DNA of 64,000 bases, from contig MSJI02000260.1 in assembly GCA_001931905.2 (NCBI GenBank), forward strand, positions 31,960 through 95,959. The letters are read 5' to 3'. The DNA comes from Cladosporium sp. IMV 00045. Its lineage: Eukaryota > Ascomycota > Dothideomycetes > Cladosporiales > Cladosporiaceae. The position numbers were made by a program, and so were the translations under genes. This document shows, in pieces, positions 32,591 to 46,578 of this stretch. The first letter of the stretch is position 1; each line of letters opens with the position of its first letter. Below the pieces are notes generated by a model. It saw only the letters and a list, made by a program, of their open reading frames with translations. It ran no database searches and was not told where the DNA came from.

Positions 32591-33522
32591 TGATTCTTTT
32601 GCCCTTCCCGGACACGTCTGGACTTGCTTTTTGGACTCCTGGAAGATGCCGCGATGGCCTCCCTGCGGCCTCTGGCGTCTGTGCCTCTGCGCCCCTCACG
32701 CATGATGTTCTCGGCCTCGCGTTTGCTAATAGTGTTATCGACTTACATTATGTTATCCTCTTATATGGGTTCTAGTGCTACGATAGGCTAAGGCGCGACG
32801 ACCGGCTAGGAAGCAGGGACTGGCGGCTGGACCACCTGCGGTACAGCGACACTGTTATCCTTATAGTGGGCGTGAAGAATGCGACCGTGGGCCTGTCTGA
32901 GTGTGCTGGCGAAGATGCCTGTCTGAACTACTGGCAGCGCGATGGCCATGATGGGCTCACAGCATAATGCAAGACGGGTACTACATGCACATCACGAAGA
33001 TTGCTCACGATGAGTCTGGGCGGAATCAAATACAGCGCCAGAGAAGAGGAGCTCAGTGAGGCCCTTTACGATTTGAATCTGCAAGGACTATCTGGCCCAA
33101 AGAAGAGGCTATCCTGCTATGCCGATGGCTGTGCTGTCAAGAGGAAGAAGAAAACAATGTGCAAGCAGAGGGAACCTCAACGGGATGCCGCGCTGCTGCT
33201 GCTGTTCGTGATGATGAAAAAGAAAAAACAGCAAGTCTGTCGTGCAAGCAATGGTGTCCCGGACTGGGTATCCTGTGCTGCTGCTGATGATGTTCAAAAA
33301 GAAAAAGGGGGAATCATGTCATGCTTCAAAACGAAGAGAGGAGCCGTCGTGAGAGGCAGCCACCACAGCTACCAACCACTGGAAACCACCAAAAACACAC
33401 ACCTTTCGACATCCAAGAACCTTGAGTATGCCAAAAGTCTCTTGCGCCGTTCAATATTCAGATCCAACCTATTTTCTTCGGAAGGTTCTTCTTGGGTTTG
33501 AGAGAGACGTCAAGCTGGGTCT
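32591..33522. other. Intergenic region with a Lys-rich open frame
   Basis: Contains a plus-strand frame starting at ATG 33010 (163 codons, to 33501) rich in Lys runs. It includes three imperfect ~80-bp copies of a CTGCTG...GATGATGAAAAAGAAAAA-type block at about 33106, 33184 and 33268. I see no domain and think it is probably noncoding repeat sequence. Confidence 0.4.
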
Positions 33523-36500
33523 TCAGTCCAGCTGGGCGATGTCGATGCCGCCTCCAATACGAGCCAGTTGGTTGTTGCCCTCCTTGCAGCTCTTGCAGAT
33601 ACCGGTCACATGCGCTTCGGTCGGCAGCTCAATACCATACTTGCCCGTTGATTGAACGTCGGGGCATGGAATTTTCGCGAGACCCATCTGCTTGGCGAAT
33701 TGACGCATGAGCCTCGGCGCGTTTGGAGGCACTGGCGAATCAACCTTGTAGTTACGCGGGTAGCTTGCGGCTTCCAGGTGCAGAGTCTTCGTGCGCAGAT
33801 TGCGGTAGTAGACAGGGCTGTTGGGATCGTGCTCGGCATCCGGTCCGTGGCCTCTGAATCCGATCTCCAAGCCATCACCACCGGTCCAGCCATACGAACG
33901 GCGGCCTCTGCCAGTGATGGTCCAGCGAGATGAATTGCCAGGAGTGATCCAGCGAGATGAGGAGTCAGAGCCGGACTTTCCAGATGTGTCGGTCGAAGTT
34001 GGCGACATTGACGGCGTTCTCTCACTGCTGTCAGCAGGCATGATTTCCAAGCGGCCAGAGCGCGCTGGAAGCAACTCTGGAACTTCCTGAAGCGCTTGTT
34101 CGGCAGCGGGATAGACATATCCAATTTGCAAGCCTTCACCGTGCCAGGTTGGGTACGGGTCGTTCTGGAAACCGTCGTAGGGATACGCCATGCCGTACGC
34201 CTCGCTCATCACGGGAGTCTCGTAGACATGACCGAAAGGTTGGCTCTGGACCTGCTCTGACTGCCACCATGGTTCGTCCTGGTACTCTGGAAACTGTACT
34301 ATCGGCTCTGGCTCTGGCGCAAATACCGGCGCATATCTGGGTATGAAGTCACCGGCTGTGGCCCGCAAAGAGCTTGGCTGAGATCTCACATTCGAAGGTC
34401 TACGACCAAACACGAGAATGGCAGGATCGTTCTCTGGTGCTGTCACATTGCCGAGCGGCTGCTGTCCTTGGCCGATGTTACCACCGGGCCAATCGGAGGC
34501 CTCATCCTGATCACCGAAAAGAGCTTTCCTAATTGCTGCAGAGGTTTGGCCACGAAGGCCAGTGACCAGGCGTGAAATCGGCTCGTTGCTGGTGTCTCTG
34601 CTTCCGCGGACCATTGGAGCGCAGGGGATGACTGGCGACGATTGCGAATGAACGTGCGGGCGTACGCGCGGCGAAACGTAACCTTCCGGGCGCCTGTTCT
34701 TAAAGATGGAGCGGTCCGCAAGCTCAGGGCTGTTCTTGACTCTCTCCAAACGGGCGAAGACTGGTGACAACAGCTCACGCTGGCTGCCTCTGCGAGCTCC
34801 GGTGGATTTCTGCTCTTGTGTCGGCTCGCGCTTGAGAAGGTTCTCTTGGTCAAGCTTCTCTTTGATCGGCTCCAGCAGGCTCTCGTCGGAGTCGCGGCGA
34901 ACGACAACAGTGTTCTTCACTTCACGGAGCGGCATCGGAAGGTTCATGGTTAATGGCGACGACGAGGCTTGAGGTGCGGATGCCTTCTTTGGAGACCTGG
35001 ACTGCCGCTTTGAGGAGGTGTTCGAGCTCAGATGCGACCTCGGAGAGAAGAAGATGTCGTCGCTGCTAGCTTTGGTGCTCGAGCGAAGCGGCGACGTAGG
35101 CGACGGTGTCGTATCCTGCCCTGCGATGCCTGTGTTGATCTGCAGGCCGCGCGCTTTGACTCGAGGTGACATACGTCCCGGGCTCTCTTGGCCGATGGTG
35201 GCGACGGTGCGGTGCTGGGCGGACTTGGTCGGTGACATGTATGAGCTGGTCTTCTTGCGCAGCGGTGGCGTGCTACTTTGGCTTTGCTCTGCTGGCATTG
35301 ATGCAGTGTCATCAGACTTCTTCTGCTCGGTTTCCATGCTCTTCTCCGTAGACCCAGGCTGTTCAGGTGTCGACATCCAGCCCTCTGGCAGCGACTGACG
35401 CTTTTGCTGGCGTTGTGCAGCACGCTTGTCTGTCTCGAACTCCGGGGCCTTTCCCTTCTTCGACTTGCCTGAAGACAATTCAGGGCTTGACTTGACTGGT
35501 GAAGTGTCTTTGCGAAGGGTCTCGCCGACACGGCGTGTCGTGGCTTGAGTGGGCTGAGCGAAACGAGGACCGGCCTTCTCTTGAGGGTCACTCAGCATCG
35601 CGGGCGAGTCTGGATCAGTCGAGGCTTCAGGCTGACACTCTGCAGCATCGTAGTACTGGTGCTGGGTATTGCCTTGCGAGGCATTCGGAGATGAGCTGCC
35701 GTGGCTGGCTTGCGAGCCGCCAGAGACCGGTGAGCTGGTGCTGGTCGCAGACTGAGAAGGTGTCGGTCTGTGTGCAGGTCCTTTGAGCTTGGTTGTTCCT
35801 CCCTGGACGTACGAGCGCGTGGTCGGGATTGAGGATGCCGGGTATTGGGTCTTTTCCTCTTGGATGCTCTGCTCGGACGAGCTGCTCATCTTGTTTCCTG
35901 AGCGGCTGCTGACTGGTGCTGGAATTCTGGTCGCTTCTGCGCGAGTGCGCTGCGACTTCTGATCTGCTGCGGCGGGTTCCTGGGCGCCTGGTCTCTGTTG
36001 ACCCTGTGCTGCGCGCATGCTCTGGACTTCGGCCTTCATGCTGTCGATGTCTGCTTCGAGCGTGTCCAGGTCGTCATTTTTCAGCGGTCCCTCGACGACG
36101 CTTGCGGCGACTGTCGAGCCGGTTGAGGTCATGCGACGGCCATCTGTGCCAATGTGCTGGTCATCTGGGCTGCGGCTGGACGTGGTGATGTGGTGCAGAA
36201 CGGCGTCGCTGCGAAGATGTTAGCCTCAAGCGATTTGGAAATGGAAACTCTTGGAGCTGAACTTACTGGTCGTGTAGGCCGCTGCTCTCGTCGGTGCCGC
36301 GAAGTCCCTCGTCGCGGCGGCGGGTGGTGGTCTGCAAGCGGAGTCAGTCTCAGAGTTCGAGGTTGGTGGTTGTTGTTGTCGACGGTGCTTGGGAGAACTT
36401 ACGGCGGAGGTGGTGGCGGCAGTGGCGGTGGTGGTGGCGGCCATCCACTGGCGCAGGCCGCCGAAGGGTGCCATGGCTGGCATGGACGCGGTCCTCTCTG

Positions 36501-36723
36501 GTTGAAATGTTAGTTATAACTACCTCGGTGAGGATAGCTGAGCCGTCTGCGACACTTCGACGAGGGAGAGGAAGAGGAGGAAGAGGGAGGGAAAGGAGGT
36601 GTACTCACGCAGCTGGCGGGAGAGGAAGGTCGGCCCCATGGCCGGCGCCTTCTCGCAGAACTCTACCAGCACCACCACGTGGTGCTGGCAGTCGTCGTGG
36701 AAAATGTAGGCGTACCGGCACAT
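33523..36723 (-). CDS. Large disordered fungal protein, function unknown
   Basis: Four exons, 36609-36723, 36403-36497, 36267-36331 and 33523-36208, with matching phases, encode 986 aa. The N-terminus is MCRYAYIFHDDCQHHVVVLVEFCEKA, a Cys/His-rich start; an in-frame ATG at 36792 would add 23 residues. Residues about 120-760 are Ser/Pro/Lys/Gln-rich with many SP sites (SPTKSAQH, SPRVKARGL, SPKKASAP), suggesting CDK/MAPK phosphorylation. The C-terminal 150 residues look more conserved, with tryptophan/tyrosine blocks (GWTGGDGLEIGFRGHGP) and a CxxC pair in HVTGICKSCKEGNNQL. No catalytic domain was recognised. It is convergent with the short frame at 33010-33501. Confidence 0.75.
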
Positions 36724-38734
36724 GGTACGGCCTTCCTCCTTGTTCTTGGAGGAGAAAGAGGGAAGCGCAAATGAAGCCAGCGGCAGCGACATATCTAAAG
36801 CTGGGGGCAGGAACGCCGCGCATGTGACCTGGAAGATTCAGGCAGTTCTGCCGAGCACGTATGCTCCCCATTGAGGAAGGAGCGGGTGAATATACCATGA
36901 GGATCTATGAGGGCGTCCAAGAGAGCTGGCAGCAGTACGATGCATCTCTTGGGCATTACAGGGGTTGAACAGACCTCGTACCAGCATCCTCGGGCTCATC
37001 CTACGGGTGCAGCGACTTGTAAAGGAACGGCGGCAGCATGCCCTCCGTTCACCGAATGCAACAACATGGTCACGAAGCTTCGCGAGCGCTCACTCGAAAG
37101 GCGCCAGTCTACACACGGCACGGCATGTCTGGCCCGATCTCAGCCTGCGTGGAAGTCAGTGTTTTCGCCGCAAGGCCAGGAGCGCGCCGCTCCAGGAGCT
37201 AGAGGCGGCGCTCGCACTCACGAGAAGTCCTGGCCCAGCAGCCCATCCACGTCCTACGAAGCCCTCGAGTCTCTTTGTTGTGATCCCAGCACGTCCGCCA
37301 GCGCGGCCTCACTCGACACGGTTGCGCGAGGCAAGGAGGGCGCGGGCAAAGAGGGCGCGAGCAAGGCGAGCAAGGCCCGAGAGCTCTGTAGATGTTCAGC
37401 GTGGGTGTTGCAAGTACAGGCGGTGAAGATGCTTTGATGCGCATGATTGAAGAACACCTTGACTACGAATGCGAAACCCTACCATGCAGGAACAACACTA
37501 CCTTGCAATGCGGCACAGGCATACGAACCCTCGCGCAGCAGCCCACGCCCTGCAAACCCAAACAAGAAGAGACACCACAAACCTCATCAAAACAGAAACA
37601 GAACTTACAAGTACACCTCCCAGCAAAGCCAACATCACCACAAGAAGCGCGCGCAAAGCCGTCCCTAGCACCAAAGCCCAAACCCAGCGAAAGCGCAAAG
37701 AGAAAGAGGAAGAAAGAAGAGAGAAATGTTCGACCCCTATCTGTGTCACGGTCGATTGGTCTCACAACCGCGGACTTTTCTTAGGGCGAGTCTCCTCCTC
37801 ACTGAAGAAGAAGGAAGGAGTAATTGCTCTCGGCTGGATCACAAGAAGAACCCGAACCAAAAGCGATGCAGTGGTTCAGACTTCCTCTCGCGAAGCCTTT
37901 CCTCGCACCTTTCATAGCACCCTTCGCGTCGCGCTGGCCGAGGCCAGGCGAGGGAGTGGGTGGAAAGGGGAGGCCGTTTTGCAGCCTGGTTAGCTCATAA
38001 GTTTGTAGTCAGATAGTTTGGTAGGAGAGTCGGTTGTTTGGGCTTCGGTCGAGGCTGAAGTAGGCAGGCAGGCAGCGGGAAGCGGGATGGGGGGCTTGGC
38101 ACGGGAAGGCTGCTTTGGGCTGGCTGGGTGAATGCGCGCTTTCACATTTCGCGCAAGCAATTGGCAGGTGATGATTGCGATGGAAGAAGGGGATTTCCTA
38201 GGTCAGATCATGACATTGGTTGCTGTATATTGCTCGGTGGATGCGATTTCACATGCTGCGAAAAATGGCGGGTGAGAGGGGGTTTCCTGGAAGGCAGAGA
38301 ATGACATCGGACTCGGTAGGGTTTGAATTGCAGAGCTACGAGAAGTCGGGGGAGATTAATAAAAAGAGGTCGAACTCGAGGTCCGGCGGGCAGAGAGCCC
38401 AGATGTATTTTTGTCCCGTCGCATAAAAACCGCATTTCAGCGCCGGTCGGAAACTCGAAAACAAAACTCCTGTGAACAGCAAAAAGAAGGCCAGGGTCAG
38501 CCTCGTATTCCATTTTTTCTTTGTTCTTGCATGCATGCATGGCTACCCGGGTAATCATCCATTCATTGCCATCCAGTGGAAGAACACCTTGGAGGGACAG
38601 AAAGAAGTCCCCCAAGCATCCCCCAACAACACCACGTACCTCTTTTCTATCCATGCTTTCACATCTCCTCCCCTTCCCTCCACGCATCCCAAACAAGTCT
38701 CATGCAATCAAGCAATTCCATTTGACTACTCCCT
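36724..38734. other. Intergenic region, no recognised gene
   Basis: About 2.0 kb between two minus-strand genes. Several ORFs overlap on both strands, but none shows a family, consistent codon use or splice logic. GGCAGGCAGG-type and GGGCGCG-type short repeats occur. Confidence 0.4.
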
Positions 38735-39196
38735 CTAGTTTCCGCTCGCGTTCCAGACGTTCTTGAGGAAGCCGTCCCTCTGGGTGAGGCGGTTCATGCA
38801 GTCGTCGCTCTCGCCCATCGCGCGCACGAAGCCGCACAGGGCGTACACCTGGTTCTCGCCGGTGTAGCGGCCGTTCTCGTCGACCTTGGCGATGCTGATC
38901 TGCACGCTGCCGTGGTCCTTGGCCTTGATGATGCGGTTGGTCGCGCTGCACTTGCGGGGGACGTACCTGCAAGGAGGATGATGGGTTAGTATCAACGTGT
39001 ATTTGTGTGTGTGTGGATGTATGCGGTTTGAGCGAGCGTGCGATTCTTTCTCCATTCCTCCCAGAGAGATTTTTCGCAAGAGGGTTGATTGGTGTATCGA
39101 GGCCTCATCTCTTCCTCGCTTCTTCCATCTCTTCTTCTTCCTCCTCGGGTAAGGGCTGGCTTACAGGTCGACAAGCTCGCCGCGCTCGTTCTCCAT
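38735..39196 (-). CDS. RPS21: 40S ribosomal protein eS21
   Basis: Two exons, 39165-39196 and 38735-38966, with a 198-nt intron interrupting the codon for Leu11, encode 87 aa, the normal eS21 length. The sequence is unmistakable: [43 protein letters not shown]..., with [18 protein letters not shown] and KNVWNASGN at the end. eS21 is a component of the small subunit needed for late 18S maturation. A very short first exon and long first intron are typical for fungal ribosomal protein genes and often carry regulatory signals. Confidence 0.98.
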
Positions 39197-39924
39197 TTTG
39201 ACGGATGTGTGGGTTGGTGAGAAAGAGGTTTGGGAGTGGGTGGTGGTTGGCTTGCGAGGGTTGCTGAGTTGTCTGTCCGTGCCTTTTTCGTCGAAAGTCG
39301 CCTGGGCCGCTGCTGCTTCGCACACAATTGAGGATGTTCGAAAAAGCCCAGTGGGCTTTGCTGGTCGGTCCCTCCCGCACCGAGCTTCCCCAGAAGGATG
39401 TCCGGGCTTGGCATGTCATCACGTGAGACTCCGAGTTCTTGGAGTTTGGCCGTACTTGCAGCATCAAGGCGACAATTTATTCATGTCATATTTGGCAGGG
39501 TTCATCATGTGCTGCAATTGAATTTACTGAGCTTGACAGTCATGCAGACTCAATGCACAGTCACATGTACAACATCCTCGGCAAGCTGCCTACGACTGGC
39601 CATATTGAATCAAGCTACCTTCATTGCAGAAGTCGAGAATGAGAAAAATCAAAAGACCGACTTTGATCAATTATCTTGCCTACGAAAGATGACCTTGCGG
39701 CTATGCACACACGACGAGAGATAACGAAAATGTGACTGTGACGACGACGCTCAAGACTGACTGAAACAGCGAAAGAATGCCTCACCTCAACAGCCAACAG
39801 TCAACAGTCAGAGAGAGAAAAGGAAAAACGAAAAAAAGATGCCCCAAACTCCAGCGTGATGTGAGAGTCTCCCAAGAAACGAAAAAAGCCCAAGATCATT
39901 ACCTCCTCTTCCACTTTCACCATT
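39197..39924. other. Intergenic region between eS21 and Crh genes
   Basis: 728 bp holding the eS21 promoter and the 3' end of the Crh gene. No extra gene was recognised. Confidence 0.45.
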
Positions 39925-41386
39925 CTAAAGCATCAGCGCCGCGATGAAGAAACCAAGCAAAGCGACCGCGCTGCCCGCCACGACGTGGTTGGCCTGGCTG
40001 GTGTTGGAGGACGCAGAGCCGCTGTCGCCCTCATTGCCGTTCTGCTGGAAGCTCGTGGGGCCCTCGTCGCTGCCGGGCGTGTCGAAAGCGCTGCCGCTGG
40101 TGTCCTGGCTGTTGCCGGAGTCGCTCGAGTCGCTGTTGCTAGAGCCGCTGCTGGAGCCGCCGCTGTTGCCCGCGTTGCCGCCGCCGGACATGCCGGGGAC
40201 TGACTCAGGGGCGCGCGTCGCGGTGCTGGAAGACTTCGAGCTGGAAGTTGAGGAGCTCTTCGAGTCGCTGCTGGGGGAGGGTTTGCCTTCGTCTGGGTCG
40301 TTGCCGGTTGCGGACATGGAGCCGATGACGGTGCTGTTCTTGCCGATCACGACGGTGTCTTCCGTGCCGGAGGTGGAGGAGTAGTAGTACGAGTTGCCGT
40401 CGGCGTTCTGGTTGTTTGGCGGATCGTAGCATTCGACGGAGATGTCTTTCACTTCGGCGTAGTAGTACCCGTTAGGCATAAGGTCCTTGTTGTCCCAGTC
40501 GACGAGTCCGCCGGCCCATTCGATCGTGCCTTTGCCGTTGCTCTCCAGACCACCGGGCCAGAGCGAGAGCTGCACGCGGGAGGGTGTTTGCGGGTAGTTA
40601 TGCTGCTTGGTGGTCTCGTTGTAGGTGTCGTCGCGCTTGAGCGTGCGCACCACCTTGCCGTCGATCAGCCACTTGGTCTGGTCGGGCTTCCAGTCGATCT
40701 CGTATTCGTGCCAGTTCTGGCGGGTGTCGCTGTCCAAGTCGATGTCCTCACTGTTGTTGTCTGCATACTTGTCAGTACTTAAGCCTCGGCAAAGCAGAGA
40801 TTGTAAATAGTCACTTACAGTTGGTAATACCCTGGAAGTAGTAGTTGGTCTCCGCAGTCTTCATGTTGGTGCCCACGAACTCGAAATCGATTTCGTCCTT
40901 CATGTCACTCATCAAGATGAAAGCAGTGACAACACCAGCGCCCTGGCTAGTCTTCATAGTCGCCTTGATATTGCCGTACCAGACGTAGTGCGCGCTCATC
41001 AGAAGCGTACCGACAGTGCTGGGCGCCATGGTCAAGAGGACGCTGTCCGAGTATTCCCTGGGCTGGCCCGAAGTGACCCAGTGGGTCTCGCTGCCGTTTC
41101 CGAGATATCTCGACTGCGACCTGACGCCGGGCGAGTCGAGCGAGTTCATGCTGAAGTCCTGGCTCTTGCAAACGGGCGCGGGCATGCACGACTGCAGGTT
41201 GAAAGAGTGCTTGGGGTCGCAGCCTCCTAGGCAGTACGCGCCGACACCGCATTGTCCGTACTGGGAGCAGCAGGGCGAGTCTTCGGGGCATTGGCTGCCA
41301 TCGCCACACTTGGGGATGTCGCTGCTTTGCGCCTGGGCGAGGGCGGAAAAGGCGGCGAAAAGAGTGGCCGCGTAAGTGTACTTCAT
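39925..41386 (-). CDS. GPI-anchored chitin-glucan transglycosylase, GH16 Crh/Utr2 type with CBM18
   Basis: Two exons, 40819-41386 and 39925-40760, with a 58-nt intron, encode 467 aa. Domains in order are: signal peptide 1-19 (ends ALAQA); CBM18 chitin-binding domain about 26-57 with the usual cysteine pattern (CGDGSQCPEDSPCCSQYGQCG); GH16 catalytic domain about 75-280 with DEIDFEFVG (Glu165 nucleophile, Asp167, Glu169 acid/base); Ser/Asp/Gly-rich linker; and a C-terminal hydrophobic GPI signal (VVAGSAVALLGFFIAALML). Crh enzymes transfer chitin chains onto beta-1,6/1,3-glucan, cross-linking the cell wall at septa and growth zones. CBM18 at the N-terminus places it with Utr2/Crh2. Start and signal peptide agree. 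Confidence 0.96.
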
Positions 41387-42782
41387 TGTTGCTTGTTTTG
41401 GAGATCGGCCGTCCGGCTCAGGTGGTGATCGGGTATGTCTCGTCGGCCTTGCTCAGTTGCGCGTTGAATGCGAACAACTGGTTCGAAAGTTGCGCTCGGA
41501 AAATATTTGCTGCAGCGTACAGCGTCTGTATAGGTGTGTCGACGCGGCCTGAAGAGGGGAGGCGAGACACGTTCGAGTTAGGGATGCAGACGAAACTCGC
41601 GGAATGAATATGCTGTTTGCGCGCAAAGCAGATGCGTTTCCACCAGCGAGAGTGTCCCAAGTCGCGCGTGCAAAGTAGAACAAGAAAAGATAACGATACT
41701 GGACGAGACGATAGCGAGTGAGTAGCGGCGAGGTGAGCAAGGGAACAATGCACGATCGAATCCCAAGACGGTCGTGAAGAGTCGACGACGACGAGGACAG
41801 GGGGACGAGACTCTCGGCTGTGGCGGCAAAAGAACGCTAGGAGGTCCAAACCGTTGATCTTCTCCAACACTTGGCCAATGGGGAGGATGGAGCTGAGATA
41901 TTTCGGGAAGTTTTAGAGTCTGTTCGTGTTTCTGGAGCTGCCATCGCTGCCCTTTTGCTGCATGTGCTGCCTTCTGGGAGCTGCGCCCTCCCCGTTTTCC
42001 CGTTGTCTTCTGCTGTGTCTCTGCCGTCGTTCGCGTGCATGATATTCACGCATGCCTGCAGCTATACGTGCCACTTCGAGTGTGACAGGTAGCCCTGTAC
42101 CTCGCGGCGAGACAGCTGTGTTCCTGGCATGTCACAGTACTGTAGTCACCATACTGCTGCTGAAGGTTGAAAGAGATGTGCTTCTGCCCTGCAGCATCTG
42201 TCACAATAGAGGCTGACTAGTCGGCGTCGCAACCAACCTAGTGCAGTGAAAGTCTGCCGCAGAGTTCCTTGGCTTGACGGTATTACGAGAAGCATGTCAT
42301 GCCTCTCATATATGTGTGCTCTCATGTGCTCGCTGCGAGACCGCGCCATCCGCCATAGCCAAGCCTGACATCAAGGGTATACACCGTAGATAGCATTGCA
42401 TTCACAGACGTGGAGCTGGTACGCTTAAGCACACTTCATATACGGTCAATGGGAGGTGTGGCGAACACGTATTTTATTATTATCGGTATCATTAATTCAC
42501 AGCCACATCGAAGCTCATACATAGGTAGCTTTGGGGCTATATGCCTATTGTACAACCCATGGTACCACAACATGTGATTCCGTTCACGACGAAGATTTCC
42601 AGCAGCAATTGCCGCCTTTGCGCATGCCATTCGTTTATCAAGAGTTCATATTTTTTGTGATACATACAATTGTTATACAGATGCCACTCGCTGGGCAGTC
42701 TCGGCAGCCAATGGCAAAATGCCGAGAACAAAATGCCGAGAACATATGAGCCTCTACGCCTGACTCGCCTGATGATTCACAT
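41387..42782. other. Intergenic region
   Basis: About 1.4 kb upstream of the Crh gene. It contains a 14-bp direct duplication AAAATGCCGAGAAC at about 42715-42742. No gene was recognised. Confidence 0.45.
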
Positions 42783-43476
42783 TCACATTCTAAGCAGCAA
42801 TGGCGACAGAACGAACCCCAAAGGAACACCCGCAGCGATCGCATTGAGCATCGTCCAGTGCATCGACGTCTGGGGAATCATCCTGCAGATAGAAGTAATA
42901 AAACGTCAGCCAACCCCAAGGTTCCCCATTGCTCTTGAGTAGAAATCCCCCAAGGCACACTTACACAGCCGCAACAACAAACAGCGCACCCGTAAACACC
43001 ACCGAGCGCGCCTCACTCCCCCTCCGCCAGAAGAGCGCGAGCGTGGCCGCCGCCAGCACCACAAACGCCGGAATCTGGTAAGTCGTGTCCGGGTAGTAGG
43101 CGGGGTGCTCTGGCCATTTCAGGATGCCGTTGAAGAAGGCTCCCAGAGTGAAAACGCCCGCTTCCACGACGGACAGCTCGGCTCCCAGCACGACGGGCGC
43201 GTCGGAGTGCTTCAGCGTCGACCAGCCTTTTTGCAGTTGCGTGGCGCTCAGGATGGTCATGGATGCTATGCTGGCGACGGAGGCGGAGACGCGGGAGAGG
43301 GAGCTGGGGAGGTTTTAGTTTGGGGTAATGTGAGTCTTTGGTGGGATTTCTTTGACATACACCGCGCATGCCAGTACTTGACATAGAGTCTTTGCTATGT
43401 CGGTCGAGATGATCCGGTAGGCTTTGAGGGCTATGCAGACCGAGAGGCCCAGGAACAGGGTTGGGGCGTGAAACAT
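42783..43476 (-). CDS. Multi-TM protein of unknown function
   Basis: Three exons, 43361-43476, 42965-43303 and 42783-42882, with introns of 57 and 82 nt in matching phases, encode 184 aa. The last exon was missed by simple ORF reading because GTAAGT at the junction creates TAA. It adds MIPQTSMHWTMLNAIAAGVPLGFVLSPLLLRM. Four or five hydrophobic segments are visible, with a conserved-looking central part (WPEHPAYYPDTTYQIPAFVVLAAATLALFW). The start MFHAPTLFLGLSVCIALKAYR could be a signal anchor. I do not recognise the family. Confidence 0.7.
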
Positions 43477-43930
43477 GGTCTGGAGAGCTGGAGAGGTGGA
43501 ACAATGGGTGTTGAATTTGGATGATAGATACAAGACGGTAATTGTAGAGATGGTGAATACTTGCCCGTGATTCTGCGGCGAAGTTGTCCTCTTGACAGCA
43601 GCAGAATCCGCTAGAATGGAGCTATCGGGTGTTGTTGCTTGGCGTCATCTTGAGCATCGAGCATGTTGGCAGACAAAAACTCGTGGAAATTACATGAGAT
43701 ACATATGTAAGTAGTAGAGTACTACAGTCCTGTCTTGACGAGAAGACAAGGCACGCGAGCAGTGAGGAAGTGAACAGAAACCGCAATGCTATCGACCCTG
43801 GCCCTACGGCCGTGGAAAGCCGATACGAGCAAAATGGAAGAGACCGGGTACTGGAGATCGGCGAGATGCTCTCTTGTCGCTTCTGCTGTGCTTCCTCCAA
43901 CTTCTGCCGCAACCCAGGCAACGTGTCCGT

Positions 43931-44015
43931 CGGCATTTGGTAACCACTTCCATACTTACCGCGCCACTCCCATACTTACCGCACGGCATTGGATACCACT
44001 TTCATACTTGCCGCG
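43931..44015. repeat. Three ~20-bp direct repeats
   Basis: CCACTYYCATACTTRCCGC occurs at 43944, 43964 and 43996. The first and third copies are also preceded by CGGCATTNGGTA-like sequence, so a 33-bp unit was probably duplicated around a shorter central copy. Possible binding-site cluster or simple slippage product. Confidence 0.7.
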
Positions 44016-44908
44016 GAGTCTAGACGCGTGCGCTGCGCGAGGTGAGGACTGCACACAGAGCGCCATAGCGTGTGGGCGTGCAAGAAAGGTGCGGTCTGAC
44101 CCTCTTGCCCGCATGTCTGCCCACCTTGTCACGAAAGTCTGTTTGCCGATGCTGCGGGTGTAGAGGTATACAGCACACGCAGGAGTAGAGAGACAACTCA
44201 GTCAGGTGGACTGTCGTGAATGCTGCCTCAGCGGTCAGTCAGCAAATGGGTTTGGCATTCCCTCGGCGGACCCGGGCGTGTTGCACGTTGAAGAAGCGAT
44301 CCACAGCGAAAATCGGGTGCTCATGGGCAAATCCTCGATTTCTCGTGCTCGATGACCGTGTAATTCATCATGCTGGGTCCAGGCGAAGTCAAGAATTCGA
44401 GCAGGATCACTATTTCCTAGCAGTACCGCTGGTCTCGGCTCAGTAAATGGCCACGCCGCTGCATCACTCGCCTGTCCTAATAAATGGACCGAATAACGGC
44501 CGTCGCGATGTTGGTGGCGAGCATCATACTGAGGCCTGGCGACCCCACGTCGACCATGACGTTGCTGCCCGCAAGAGCGTTTGGAGAGGATCGTGCGAGA
44601 AGTGGGCCGCAGACTGCACCGTAGTGGTTTGAGATGGAGGGGTATCTCTCTCTCTCTCTCTGCTCGCATGCGAGGTACGCGAGCATTGGAGGATATCCCC
44701 ATATTGCAGATCGGTGGGAGGTATCGACTTTTTTTCCGTTGTAGCAATTGTAATAATTCAACCAAGCTTACATTACCGTGCATGCCACGTGCATTGGCTG
44801 AGCGATCGATGACAACTGGTTGGCGCATTATATAATCTCTCACTCATCCGGCTGCATCCATCAGCTGCCCTCCCTTCCCGATCGCGATCAGTGGCTCGAG
44901 AGTGGTAA

Positions 44909-46021
<1,113 letters not shown>

Positions 46022-46578
46022 GCCACTCGTCTTCTGAGAAGATGATGGCACAGCGTGTCCGAAAATAATGAACAAAAAACTACCCTGCCAACTGTGATGA
46101 CTATACCCCAGCTTGGAGGAGGAAAAAACAATCGAAGAAAAGCGAAGGATTCCAGGACGATGTTGTTGTAGCCTGTTGCGAGGCTCCTTTTCGGGGTCTC
46201 AGCGATGGGCAACGTAGCTGTCACGAACATAAATAATTCTCTTGAACGATGACAAGTGTTACGATTCTTACAATTCTTGTGCCTTCCTTCCCTGCACCAT
46301 TGACATTTCCAATTACTTCGATCACATGAGCTGTGAATTCCCGTGCCCTGCTGCATTGAAGCACTCCAGAAATCCCTCTTCAAAAGCACGGTACGTTGAC
46401 CCTGCAATGCAGCTGCAAGCATGCAAGCCTGCAAGCCCGCAAGCCTTCCCATCTCGCCTCGGCTGCAGACTTATTAAACACGCCCAACAATACGAACAAA
46501 ATAACTAATCCGCATACCCAAAACACAATTCCTCTCACACACCGCCCCGCGATCCCCCTCCAATGAGTCCAATCCCCC
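46022..46578. other. Convergent 3' region
   Basis: 557 bp between mannitol dehydrogenase and XLF 3' ends. A short GCAAGCC-type repeat lies near 46411-46446. No gene was recognised. Confidence 0.45.

Noticed and set aside
44235..44843. Minus-strand 202-codon frame upstream of mannitol dehydrogenase
   Set aside because: Low hydrophobic structure, no family, and it overlaps an equally long plus-strand frame.
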